From: Heliocybe sulcata
Lineage: Eukaryota; Basidiomycota; Agaricomycetes; Gloeophyllales; Gloeophyllaceae
Direction: 5' to 3'
Length of the DNA stretch: 64,000 nucleotides
Assembly (NCBI GenBank): GCA_004369045.1
Contig: ML213506.1
Location: 434,001-498,000, forward strand
The position numbers and the translations under genes are program-made. The notes below the pieces were generated by a model. It was given only the letters and a program-made list of their open reading frames with translations, made no database searches and was not told where the DNA came from. Shown piece after piece: positions 44,988 through 56,700 of this stretch; the stretch's first letter is position 1, and the number at the start of each line of letters is the position of its first letter.

Positions 44988-47900
44988 TCAGAATCTTGAA
45001 CCCGGATCGAGTGGCCCTAGAGGTCCATATCCATCCCCGGACGACTTCCCGCCGCTCCGCTTCTTCACATGCGTCTTCCGCTCGCCATTTATGCCCGAGC
45101 TGACACCATTTACGGGTCGATTCGGTGACATGGGCGATGTCACGTAGGTCGGCGTAGTCGCGCCTGGCGACGCTGACCGCTGCAACTGCGTGTATACGGC
45201 CTGCCCATCCGAGAGGTTATACCGCGGTGCCCCTGGCGGCGTCGGCCGCGTGGGCGTGTGCACTGGTGACTTGTCATCGAATCCCTGCTCGAGCATGGCT
45301 TCCAAGTCGGCCCCGTCCACGAGACTTGTCCGCGAAACTGATGCTTCCGGGACGAACAGTCCCACAGGGGGTGGTGGGTACGCAGTGCTCGTCTCGTTGT
45401 ACGCACCAATCTGACCACCCCAATGGTCGTCATCAGAGGATGCTATGGACAGTGTGTCCGATCCTTCATATTGGCTCCGGGAGTCGAACCGCCCGCTTCG
45501 CAATTCACTGTCGCCTGCCATGTAGCCCGACGGGTGATTACGCTCAAATTCTCTTCTCCGGCGTTCTTCACGCTTGAGCTTGCGGAGTCGGGACCGTTCC
45601 CAATCTTCCCATCGCCGTAATGGTACGTTCGATCCGTCGAATGTACCGTGCCCTTCGCCGTGAGCTTCAGCCTTACCTTCTCCTTCGACCTTTCTGTATA
45701 GGACGTCAGTATGCTACGTGAGCAGAGCATCATAATTCGACTTACCGGGTCTCACCCCACGAGAAATCATCAAAATGCCAGAATGCATAAACAGGAAGTA
45801 TAAGATTCCACACCGGCAGCGCCATCAAGTAGATCATCATCCAGAACACATACACCACCTTGCGAGTTGTGATGAGAATGAGGACAGCAGGGAGACCCAG
45901 CACAGCGACGAGGAGCATCAAGGGAATAGCCTCCTCGAACGACTTGGGCGGGGCAAGAATCATGCCGACGATGAGTGTGTACGTCAGGCTGATGGCAATA
46001 GGCAGCACGACAGTGCCGAGGAGATCCATGAATACGACGAACTGCATGCTGAAGCAGAAGGTACCGCACAAGTCCCGGACGAGGACCAACTCCATGAGGT
46101 TGTGAATTGTGGAGTTGATCCACCGACGGCGCTGGGACAACAACATGCTGAACGTATCAGGCACAATCGTGCGACACCTTGCCTGGGGCAAGAACATCAT
46201 CTTCCTGTTCGGGAACGACCGCAGCAACATGGTCGTCAAGAACCGATCCTCTCCAAGGAGCAGCAGGTTCTTTTCGTGGAGGGTCACGACCTCGCACTGG
46301 CTGTACTCCTTGATAATCTCCGGCTTCGTGATGAGGGGGACCCAATCGTCGCCCGTCGACTTGCGCACTTTCAGCCGGAACATCGAGAAACATCCTGGCA
46401 AACAAGTGACACCGCCGAATACGGACTCGAATGCTTTGGCAAGATGGTGAGAGATGAAGTACTCGAATACTTGGATGGCAGTGACCCAGGATTGCCGTTT
46501 ATTTGCTATACGTGTTTCACCGCACACACCCATGATTAGCTGGTCATGGTGCATGCAGTTGACAAGGTACTTCAGCGAATCTGGGAAAACTTTTGTATCG
46601 GCATCAACCTAACAAGCGCTATGGTCAGCATACCTTCCGGTGCTCTACAATCCCAGCGCTTACCATGAGGCAGACCTCAAAATAATCAGGAGTCACGCCC
46701 ATGAGCGTATGGATCTTGCGGAACAGATCGTAGTCCAGAGGCGTCATCCGATCATTATACGTCACCCGGGAGAAGAAGTTCATAAGGATAAGTTGACCGT
46801 CGCGCTTTCCACGGTTTCCGGGCTTTTTGTCAGTGGCCGCCTCTTGCTCTGTACCGCACTTGACCACAACGACCGTAGGCGTGCGACGACCGGCGACGGC
46901 TGGAGACACTGATTGAGCACTCGCGACGAGATAAGCTTCAGAGATACGTACTGTAATGGCCAGCATAAACCATCGCCCGATTCTCTTTCTTGGCACCGGA
47001 TCCTACAGCAATATAACCCATGGGTTCAGGATTGCCGAAACGAGGATCCGCATCCAGCAGGCTGACACAAATGTCCGGAGTGCTCTTCTTCTCACCAGCA
47101 CCAGTAACCATACCATCAGCGACGATGAATAACAGCTTCCTAGCATCGGAATAGGTGGTTGTAGAGATAGAGTCAAGCGTAGTCCGCATGGACTCCTCTC
47201 CCTCCGAATAACATGTTACCAGGCAGACAGCAAAGAGCTCTGAACCAATCTGAGCGAGACTGATGACGGGGGCAGCTGTCGAGTCAGAGAGCGTGGTGCT
47301 TGAAGCAGTAGCGAACGACCTTGTCGACTTGTTATTCTGCTTAGCAAGTTTCTTCTGTTGTCCGCTGGGACCAGCCCAGGGGGCCGTTCCCGCCTTGTTA
47401 TCAATGGAGACGTTGGCGCCCTCGGGCATCACAGCAGGACTGATGGCGGAGCGGCTGAGTGACATGTTATCCGGCGGGCCCGCGAGCCGCTCCGACATGA
47501 ACCAGTTGAAAATACATGCCATCACGAAACGCACGAGCACGAGCCCGAGAATCACGATGAGCCCGGCGTATAGCACCAGCTGCGACACAAAACATCCAGG
47601 GGTGATCTTATCGATGTTGCCAGCATAGTAGCGCTGGACAATGCATGGCACGGCCTTGTGGACGTCATCACGATTGTAGAATAGCCGTGTACCATCGCGT
47701 CCGCTGGCGCCATTACCGGAAAGGATGGTGCGGATGGCAAGGTCAGCGTTGTCTCCTGGGATCGAGTGAGGGTGGATGTCCATGTAGGGGTTCATGTTTA
47801 AAACTGCGCCGTCAATGACCATGTAATTCGCGAGCTCTGCCACCTGATCCCAGTCGTAGCCTATGATGTAGCTGGTGTTCTGGAGCGCGAGGGATGAAAA

Positions 47901-48590
47901 TGTGGATGTAGTATTGATAGGGCCGAGCTTGCACGTAGTCGAGGAGCTGCCGGAGGTGGAGCATGGATCGTCTAAGGCGACGCGGAAGTTAAGGTTGTCG
48001 CAGGCCGGAAAATTCTTGGCAGAACGTTGAAAGACGGTTGTAATGTCCTGGCCCGGCGACTTGAGGAGAGCTGGGAAGTCGATGCCATTCGTCGCGGCGG
48101 TGGACGTCGCATTGAACATGTAGCCCTGAATGCCGAGCACACCCAGCACGGAACCCTTCCTGGCAAAGCGAGAGGTCGTCAAAGCAGAGGTGTCGGGGCA
48201 CAGTACCTTCTGGAAGCCCACGGTTGCAAAACCGACGCCACCGCACAGTACAATGATAATGAAGCAAAGTGCCATCTTCTCCCGCCATGCTTGACGTGTC
48301 TGCTCGTCTTTCAACCCGCCCAACGACGACAGAAGGACATCCGGTACCCAGAAGGTGACTATGCGAGAGAATACCCGCCAAGGGCTCCATGTGCTGGTGT
48401 CGGGTAGGGCGATATTGCCCGACGGAGATGGCAAAAGAGTGGCTGGAGCATGAATGAGAGGGGGCGGCGCAACACCACGCTCTGGTCTTGTTAGTGTTTT
48501 TGCTCGACGGACGGTAGCAGAGGACAGTGGTGCGCGTGTCGTTGGAATAGGAACGTCGGATTGGTCATATGTTGGGCGGCGAGATGCCAT
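44988..48590 (-). CDS. Chitin synthase, Chs3/class IV type
   Basis: A membrane glycosyltransferase (GT2) that polymerises UDP-GlcNAc into cell-wall chitin. Disordered N-terminus, two transmembrane helices ([19 protein letters not shown] near residue 105 and [19 protein letters not shown]), and between them a lumenal region with the cytochrome-b5-like fold typical of this class. The catalytic part has [65 protein letters not shown] (EDR) and [16 protein letters not shown] (QRRRW). Helices follow ([39 protein letters not shown]). [12 protein letters not shown] precedes a long Ser/Gly/Pro-rich tail ending GPLDPGSRF. Few introns. All catalytic motifs are present, and it appears intact. Confidence 0.93.
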
Positions 48591-49301
48591 GTTATAAGGT
48601 AAGGATTGCAGAGAGAAAGGAAGGTGGGCGATGTCGACGCCGGTCGGTCAACGAGCGACGCAGCGGGAACGACGTTGCAAACGATGACGGGAAGAGGGTG
48701 GTCGCTGTGTTTCGGTAACTGGCGAGCGCTTCTCTAAATTACCTTTTCGGCTATTACCCCCTCCCCCCAACATCATTCGGCTCCACCATCAACCTCGACG
48801 ACGACGGCAAAGCGTTTCGTTCGCTCTTTATTACCTCTAGATGTCTGCGACGCTGGTCGAGACATTTGAGACGCGTCCGTCTTTTATAGAGGTCTCTCAA
48901 TGGCCTACAGCAAGACAACGAGGCGCGTATCCAGGAATTACCCCGCAATTGGATTTGGTAACCCCCGATGAAAGGCTTGCGGCCCAGGTGCGTTTATAGA
49001 ACGAGCCAAAATATATATCTTTTTTTCATTCATATGGAACAACGCAGATATATCATCTGGCATCGCAGCACCATGAAAGCGAGTACAACTGTCAGAAATT
49101 CGGCCCGCAGGGTGCGTGGTATGATATTGAACGCGTCGACAAGCATAACCAAGACCCCAACTTCCAGGTTCACCTTCCCCATACGTACCCTTGTCGATCC
49201 AGTACCCTGACCATGTCAGGGGACTGCAGGCTGTCCAAGCCCGTTTAATGGAGCTTAGAGCGTGGTGGCCAGGAAGCAAGTCACTAACCCAAGAGCTTGT
49301 C
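48591..49301. other. Divergent promoter region, chitin synthase and phosphatase
   Basis: About 700 bp shared upstream space. It contains a pyrimidine-rich tract (48755-48770) and an A/T-rich stretch with a run of seven T (about 49020-49027). No gene or RNA gene recognised. Confidence 0.4.
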
Positions 49302-50864
49302 ATGGCATCCCCTGAACCACCATCACCGGTGCCTCAAATTATATTAAGGTGCGATGTTGTCGGGCTGCAATCCGAGCTCTCGGCGGCCATTGAGGAGGCA
49401 CCGCTCGCGTTTGCCCAGCAGCAACAACAGCAGGCGTCTTTCCCGATTAAAACCTCCGCAACACATCCTATCAAGTGAGTGACGTGTGAATGAACCGAAG
49501 ATGCCATACAAACCTGCATACCAGCATTTCCATGGTTATCCCCCCAGAATTAATATCTATTATGTCTGCTCACCTCAGTCGGCCGCAACAACCCTCCCCG
49601 ACCGTCCTCGAAGTTTCACCAGCCTACTCTTTGGAACGTCTCGTTTTCCAACCACCTTCATACTTCTTTGCTCCTCTGCCCCCGACGCCCATCCAGCAAA
49701 ACTTCTCCCGCCAGGCCCGCCTATCGAAGCCCCTTCCACAACCCAAGGAACTCGCTACCGTGTTCTCTAATAGTACCTCCTTTACAAACGCAATGCGAGC
49801 CGCCATGCAATGCAAACTCCCTGTGGCTGGTCGAAAGTACCCGTTCTCTGAGACCGATGCCGTCACCGTCACCGTCGCGGCCGTTCAGTCAACATACAAT
49901 CTGTTGACGCGGTCCCCCTCCAGGAGACGATCAGAGAGCAGGGAGAACGTTTCGTCAACAGTGCCCGCAAAACGCGATTCTACGGGCGACGAGAAACTAC
50001 GCGAGGCCCTGGACGACGTGTCGACTAAGAGTCTAGTACCCGAGGTCAGAGAAACGCCAGTGAAGTTTATGCTCGGCAACCTGTATCTGTCGTCGTGTCC
50101 AGGGAAGAAGGGTGGGTACTACGAGTTACTGAGCTCCATGCAGGTTTTAACTTCCCAGCTATCTCCAGTACGGCTAGATGGGCCCGTCAAAGGACGCGGA
50201 ACTGTTTGCAGAGATCTCCGGTCAGATCTTAAACGGATCAAAGACCTCGGCGTGGGATGTGTCATTTGGTGAGTTCTATAGCTTCGAGTGACGGGAAGAC
50301 GGCTAATCAAAGCCGCAGCTGCTTAGACGACGTCGAGTTAGACTTCCTGGGCGCTTCTTGGACGGAGTACTCATCCGTCGCGCACGAACTCGGTCTCGAC
50401 GTCTTGCGGTCCGTCTGCCTAGCCCCAGATCTTCGTACTCTATCTAATCCCACTTCCCCTGCAGGATTCCCACGCCGGAGGGTTTAGCCCCCCTCACGCC
50501 AAAGCTCCTCGATGAGCATCTTGGCAGGCTGATCGAGGCCTACACCATGCAGGGCATTCCCATTCTCGCTCACTGCCGCGGTGGAGTTGGGCGTGCTGGC
50601 CTCGTCGCTTGCTGTTGGGTCCTCAAGCTTGGCTTGTGCGGGTGGATAGAAACAGACCCTGTCTCACACCTTCAGTCTGGCGAGATCAGGAGGGATACGA
50701 TGCAGCTCGTCGAGCGGGTTATTGCGCTGATCAGGCGCAGGCGGAGCATCAAGGCTATCGAGACATATGAGCAGGTGAAATTCTTGGTTGACTTCGTGGA
50801 GCACTTGCGGGCGCAGAAAGGGGATGAGATGGTCGTGGATCTGCAGAATGAAGTTGCCATATAG
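49302..50864 (+). CDS. CDKN3-like dual-specificity protein phosphatase
   Basis: A cysteine phosphatase of the KAP/CDKN3 group. Signature loop HCRGGVGRAG (CX5R), preceded by the general-acid region LDDVELDFLGASWTEYS and IPTPEGLAPLTPKLL, and LRSDLKRIKDLGVGCVICCL. The C-terminus is a helical region ending DLQNEVAI. Known members dephosphorylate the T-loop of cyclin-dependent kinases; the target here is inferred. The N-terminal 200 residues are a disordered Ser/Pro-rich extension. An upstream exon (MASPEPPSPVPQIIL..QQQQQQ..) joins in phase through a donor GTGAGT at about 49477 to ISMVIPPELISIMSAHLSRP, so I place the start at 49302. The later Met at 49562 is the conservative alternative. Four introns of about 50-60 nt. 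Confidence 0.8.
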
Positions 50865-51451
50865 GCAGAGATATTAAAAGGAAACACGGGGTTCAAGGAC
50901 GCTGCTATCGCAGCATTCGCATTTCACGGGTATTTGTAAGGTATGAGGGTAATGTAGCCGCTCCTTCCACTATCTCATCATCGCTTTGCACCGTTATCGA
51001 ATATAACCTGTCTATTGTGTAACTTGTATATATCACACTCTCTTTAGTCGTAGCATACCGTACCTTGCACTACTAGCTGGATATAAATGTTGAATACTGG
51101 ACCTGGGCATTCAATATTCGATATTCAGCTGCAAGGCCGACGTCGGCTTTCGACGATATCACACTTCAAAATGGAAAGATCTCCATAGATGTGTGGTGAA
51201 GCAGAGACGCGACAGGTCCTGCCAGGCTGCGATGTTACACCTGACTATATAGGACTAGTGACAGCTGCTGGCTCTTATATATACTCGCGTGCGTGCGCTC
51301 AAGTATGTCAACAACATCTACTTACTTACCATTCTGTGTATTAGTCTGTGTATTAGAATCCTATCACGCGCGAGTGTAGGGCAGGCGTACACGCGTCTGA
51401 CTCCGGACTCACCGCACTTCAAGGTCGTCTGCGACAACGACGTCGACGACG
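50865..51451. other. Intergenic phosphatase to SPC34
   Basis: 3' flank of the phosphatase gene and SPC34 promoter, with TATATATA at 51276-51283. Nothing else seen. Confidence 0.4.
51276..51283 (+). promoter_or_regulatory. Possible TATA box of SPC34
   Basis: TATATATA, 169 nt before the SPC34 ATG. Reasonable distance, low specificity. Confidence 0.3.
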
Positions 51452-53215
51452 ATGGCCTCGCTCGCCAACAGCATCGACCGCTTGTCCGAGATTGGAAAGT
51501 CCATCAGAACGACTGCGAGCAGCATCTCAGCTGCTCCCGCTGCTGGTCCCTTCACTCGTGCTGTCCTGCATACTCACCTCGGCGACCTCATTCGTGATGC
51601 TGACCCCTCGGAAGTCGGCTTGTTTACTCTCGTTCAACCACCCCGACCAGCTCCGGATAATGAGCCTGCACAAATGAAGGAAATTGCCCGTGTCGAGTTC
51701 ACGGGAGCAACACCGCTGCGGAAGCCGACCGGGAGGTATGGGATGAAGATGAAGCAGAGGGAGCCAGAGCCAGAGGTTTACGCTCAGGCTGCCCTCAAGT
51801 ACCTCGATCGATAGTGAGTCGTCTGCTCGGGCTGCGTGTATACCACTGATTCGATCATCCCAGTCAGCATATACGTCCGATGCCCCGAGCGCAGGCGCAG
51901 GTGCTCTCCTTGCTCGAAGAACTCACCTCTCTTCGGGACAGTATATCGGATCTCGAGTCAGCTTCCTCGTCGCAAGTCAGTCTTTTGGGATACATAGTCG
52001 CTATCTGCCAACAATTAAGTAAAAGCCGACTCCAGATCCCGATGAGCCACCTCTGTCGCCCAAGTCTGCGGTAGCTGCAGAAGAAAGCCGCATACAAGAG
52101 CTGCAAAGGCAATTGGTGGAACTTAGGAAACAGGTTTGATTCACCTCATACTTGTGGCTATCGAGTCTTACATAACTCCAGAAAGAATCCCTTCTGCAAG
52201 ATCAAGCCGCCCCGCGGAAACGCGCTTTCCAGACCCGCAACCCTCCTACAAAGCCGCCTCCCGCTTCAGCGCCCAAGCCCGACGAGCAGGAAGAGATGTT
52301 CTGGAACACTCCGGCTTCGCGCGGGCGGACGCTACACTTCACAGAGTCGCTCATTGACCAATCAATAGACTTGGCCCACGTGACCACGACGTTCTCGAGT
52401 CCTCTCGCCGCGCCTGTATCAAAGAGTTCATCTAGAGATATGGTGGAGGAGGATGAACTGGACGAGGAAGAGGCCGAATCAGATAGTATAGAAGAGCCAG
52501 CTGGGCCTGAGGAGGATGGAGACGGCGCGGAAGAAGACACGGTTGTGCTATCGAAGACGGCAGAAGAGAAGCCCGAATCACCGAGTCCGCCAGGCACACC
52601 AGCCTCGGATGGCACAGTTGACCTAGCGCCTCAGACTCCTTCGCAACTAGTGCTCACTGGTACAACGGAGTCTGCGCGCAAACCTAAAGTCAGGATTACT
52701 ACTGAGTTTGAACGAATTGTGGTGCGTGTGTTCCGCTTTTATAATCTGCAACGTGTAGCTGATTCTGCGCAGGCCAAGATATGGACGACAGTGGGCGAGC
52801 TGCTTATGCCTGGTCATCCTTACACAGGTGGGAACAAGCCGCCACGAGCGAAAGAGACACTGTAAGGATCTTTCTCTGCGTTAAAGACACAATCCATATC
52901 GAAATATGCTGTTCTTGTAGCGCCCATCTTCAATCCCTCTCCTCCCTCCCACCCGAGCCCACTTCCCCGGTCTCCCTCTCCACTCTGTCATCTCTCCCGA
53001 CACAGCCCACGACACACCAGATCCTCACAGCGCGCTTGCTCCTTGCTCTGTTGTCCGCGCCCTCTTTCAAGGCTCCGCTAAATCAGCTCAAGGAGGCCGT
53101 CAAAGGGACGCCGGATCCCGCGCTCGGCATGCGTGCGCTTTATGGGCTCGTGGCGAAGAGGCTTATTAAGATTGATAGGAGTACGAGGGAGCAGATGGTA
53201 TTGTTCGTTATGTGA
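51452..53215 (+). CDS. SPC34: DASH/Dam1 complex subunit Spc34
   Basis: Part of the ring complex that couples kinetochores to spindle microtubules in fungi. The opening SLANSIDRLSEIGKSIRT, then GPFTRAVLHTHLGDLIRDAD, SEVGLFTLVQPP and ARVEFTGATPLRKPTGR follow the Spc34 pattern (GxFxxAxL, LIRDxxxxExxLF). A coiled coil appears in the middle (RIQELQRQLVELRKQKE). An acidic Ser/Pro/Glu-rich linker leads to a C-terminal helical part with AKIWTTVGELLMPGHPYTGG, HQILTARLLLALLSAPSF and ALGMRALYGLVAKRLIKIDR. The C-terminal extension is longer than in yeast. Several short introns; exact joins around 51960-52190 are uncertain. It ends QMVLFVM. Confidence 0.72.
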
Positions 53216-53792
53216 CGAGGTCTGTGGATACTTGCGCGTGCGCTGTTGGGGTTTGATACCTATAGCTTTGCTTGATACCAACCACGAGACTGATTACTAC
53301 TGTCGACGACCACCTCTCCATCTCACATCTGAGTGGGTACCGAGTTTTCTCATCTTTACCTCCACGCCTCCCCTCCCTGGGCAACAAACTGTTCGATATC
53401 TTACGGCGTCATATATCCGGATCGTCATGCAGTTCATTATCACCCGATCAAAGTACCTGGCCCAAGTCAATGGTAAGGCATGCCAGTATTCGTCCACTGC
53501 TCCCGTGCACTGCTTCGCCTCCCCCCATCCGAACTTTACGCACTCTGCCACTACATACCATGTATTTTATATTGCTCCAATGGATAATATCTGCTGTACT
53601 AAAAAAGCTGTGAATCTCCCGTCAAAGTTTGATCTATCATACTAAACAGGTAACCTGCATCAGTACCCCTTCGCCACCGCTTTAGCTTTGCTACACCGAC
53701 AACCCTCGCCCACATCTACCCCTCGCGTCTGGCGCTCTCTGCTGCATTTCTGAGGCCAGAGATACGGGGAACGACGACGGTCCAGAGCAGTC
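53216..53792. other. Intergenic SPC34 to DOCK gene
   Basis: 3' flank of SPC34 and promoter of the DOCK gene. It is CT-rich, especially about 53660-53760, as often seen before fungal start sites. Short frames only. Confidence 0.4.
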
Positions 53793-56700
53793 ATGGCGCC
53801 AGGCAAGGGCGTATGGGAACCACTCCCGTTGATTGTATACGGCTATGCGATTCACCCCTTGTCCCCTTCCCATCGCGATACTCGAATATCCAACCGAACC
53901 AGGCTATCCACGGTCACGGAATCATCTACCTTCGATAATGTTCAGTACAAAGACGTTGTGCCCCTTGAGGTGGGGGACGAGATCTATGCTTTCGAAAAGT
54001 ACACGCCGAAGGGGAAGGAGTGCGAGGGTGTTTGGTACAGAGGGTGCGTGCTACTTGTTCTTGTCTACGTTATCATACCCACTTGGACTTTCAGCTATGT
54101 TGTGGTTCAAACGCGCCGCCCGACGGTGAACTGGTCGGCCATCTCGGACCCATCCTCCTCGACTTCGAAGCCGCCTAAGGCGGAGGACCCGCAGAGTCAG
54201 CAGGTCTTCGTCGGTATATTCCCCGCATCGCACATCTATGTCCGTGACGAGCTTTCCGATGCCGAGGGTCGCCTAGCTGACCTCGCGTCTATGCATGCGA
54301 CAAGGACAGCGGGCGGGATGTCCACAGGCACGGCTACCCCGAGCGTGCACACCGCTCATGACGATGAAGAAGTCGACCCCAATAAGCATCGCACATTTCG
54401 CTTGGCTCCCCCGCCCGATCAGGCTAATTCGTCCAGAGCGGCCCTGCCGGTGTACAATCAGAGCATTCGGAGCTCCTCGCCAGCAGAATCAGAAATGATG
54501 AAGCCTCTTCCGCCGCGGCCCACGCTGAAGACACAGGACGATACAGCGTCAGGTGCTGAACAGCCCATTATCGACGAGATTGCGTCAGCGCTGCGCGAAT
54601 GGCACACGCTCATGTTCCAGTACCTTGCGCGGCGGGATTACAAGCTGTTCCACACGGTGAGGGAGCACATCGAGGCGCTGCATCTTGGGCGGAGACAGCT
54701 GCTTGCACAGACGCTGAGTGCGGATGAGACAGTCAATCTGAGGAGAGAATGCGTGGCACGGCTGGTGAGTGGGAACATTGTGCAAGGGCTGGATGTGATC
54801 GTCCGGCACCCGACTTGGGGCGCGCTGGTCACGGTCGACGTGGAGGGTGACGTTGATCCGCGCAGCTGGGTTAGTGCTGTACGCATGTACGCAATGCAGA
54901 CCTCTCTCGCGTATATGGATGTCAACCCCGGCACGTCAGCGAAACCTGGGAAGTCCCTAAGGTCGGCATCAGTTCTTGACTTTGCCTCAAGCATGGCCCC
55001 GGTCCCGACTCCCGCACATTCTGCCTTTCCAGACGTGTCTTTCAGAGGTAAAGGGCATTCCCGGATGTTTGGCTCTCTAGCCCCGTCAGCACCATCAAAA
55101 CCTGCGGCCGCGAAGTTCTACCACCTCTTCCTAGAGCTCAAAGCGTTTGTTGCGTCTCCGTGTGCACCAGGGGAGACGGTGGAACTCTTCTTCTCCCTGT
55201 GGAATAGAGCAGAGTCCAAATTCGTTACGGAAGACTTTGTTGTGGTATTGAATCACAACGGCCGACTGGCCCGAGATCCTACTGCTCACATCCGCACTCT
55301 TTTTACGGATCTCGTCCAGTCGGACGTACAGGATCCTATCTACCTCGTCTGCCGCATCGTCCGCAATGGCGCGCTGAAGTTAGGAAGCAACCTTAGTTCC
55401 GGTGCACCGATGGAGAGACGAGGCTCCGAAAGCGACGGTTTGGCATACAACCCTGCGGCAAATGGCGCGGGCGTAGCGCGCAGCAACTCGGTTAGCGAAA
55501 CAGGCTATACATTTCGTAGGCCTTTCGGCTGCGCCGTGCTGGAGCTCGCGCAACTCAGCCAGATGGCGGTGGATGGCGCAGAAGTGTCCTCATCTAAGGA
55601 GCACACGATGCCGATCTTCGTGCCTATACCCACCAACGAGAGTGGGTTTTCCATGTTGCACCAGGACATCATGGAGAATTATACAAAGGAATACGAGAAA
55701 TCGCCGAGGTACGGTTATTATCACTTCCAGAGTTTCGACTGTTCATGTTGGTGGGCAGGGCGGAGATGATTGCGGTGTCTGTCAAGGTCTACCACGGCGA
55801 AACAAAACGGATAATCAAGGAGAACACATCTCTACTACAAGATACCCCACTTACCTTACGGCTTGGCTTCCCAGATGTTGTGTTCCCTGGCGACGTCCGT
55901 AATGAACTTTATCTCAAGCTATGGAGCGGCAACTTTTCGCCTTCACATACTGGTTCTGCTCGTCTGAGTATGGCGAACTTTGCCAGGGGCCAGATTGCCC
56001 CCGCTCAAAGCAATATTCAAGTCTCTGTCGAAGTCAGAGATGCGGACGGACGGACTGTGGACGACGCGCTCTACATGGGGAGCGGCGAACCTGCTCTTAA
56101 GCAGTACAACTCAATCGTCTTCAAGCAGAACAACGAGCCTACCTTCGGCGAGCTGATAAAGATTAAGCTGCCCTTGCAAGGCACCCCGTCGTGGCATCTG
56201 TTCTTTACGTTCAGGAACCGGAACTCCAGAGAAAAATCGGCTGGCAGAGTGGACGCGCCTGATCGGCCGTACGCCTTTGCCTTCCTTCCTCTATTCCTTG
56301 ATGAGGGCGCATTTCCTGAAGATGGAGAGCATAGGCTTGTACTGTACAAGGCAGACAGGTTGAGTCAGATCCCGTCGGAGACGTACCTCTCTTATACGTC
56401 GTGCTTGCCTTGTGGCCAGCGACCGAGCGATCTCTCTGTCACGAACGATATGTCCAGAGTCACGCAACCAATCCGGGACTATCTTACTGTCCGCTCCTCA
56501 TTGTGCTCTACTAAGTTCACTCAGAACTCCGTGCTGTTGCGTCTGTTGAACTGGGAGAAGATCAAGGAAAAAGAGTTGCTCCCGGCAATTCTGACGAAGT
56601 TCACTTTTGTAGGCGAAGTCGAGATCGTCAAGTTTCTTCGCGATATATTCGACTCGCTATTCGGCATCCTTGTCTCACGGGACAACCAGTCTGGTGACAT

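Noticed and set aside
45775-46539. 254-residue plus-strand frame
   Set aside because: Antisense of the chitin synthase catalytic region, which has all family motifs on the minus strand.
49015-49030. T-run as a possible pol III terminator of a small RNA gene
   Set aside because: No U6, 5S or tRNA-like sequence precedes it.
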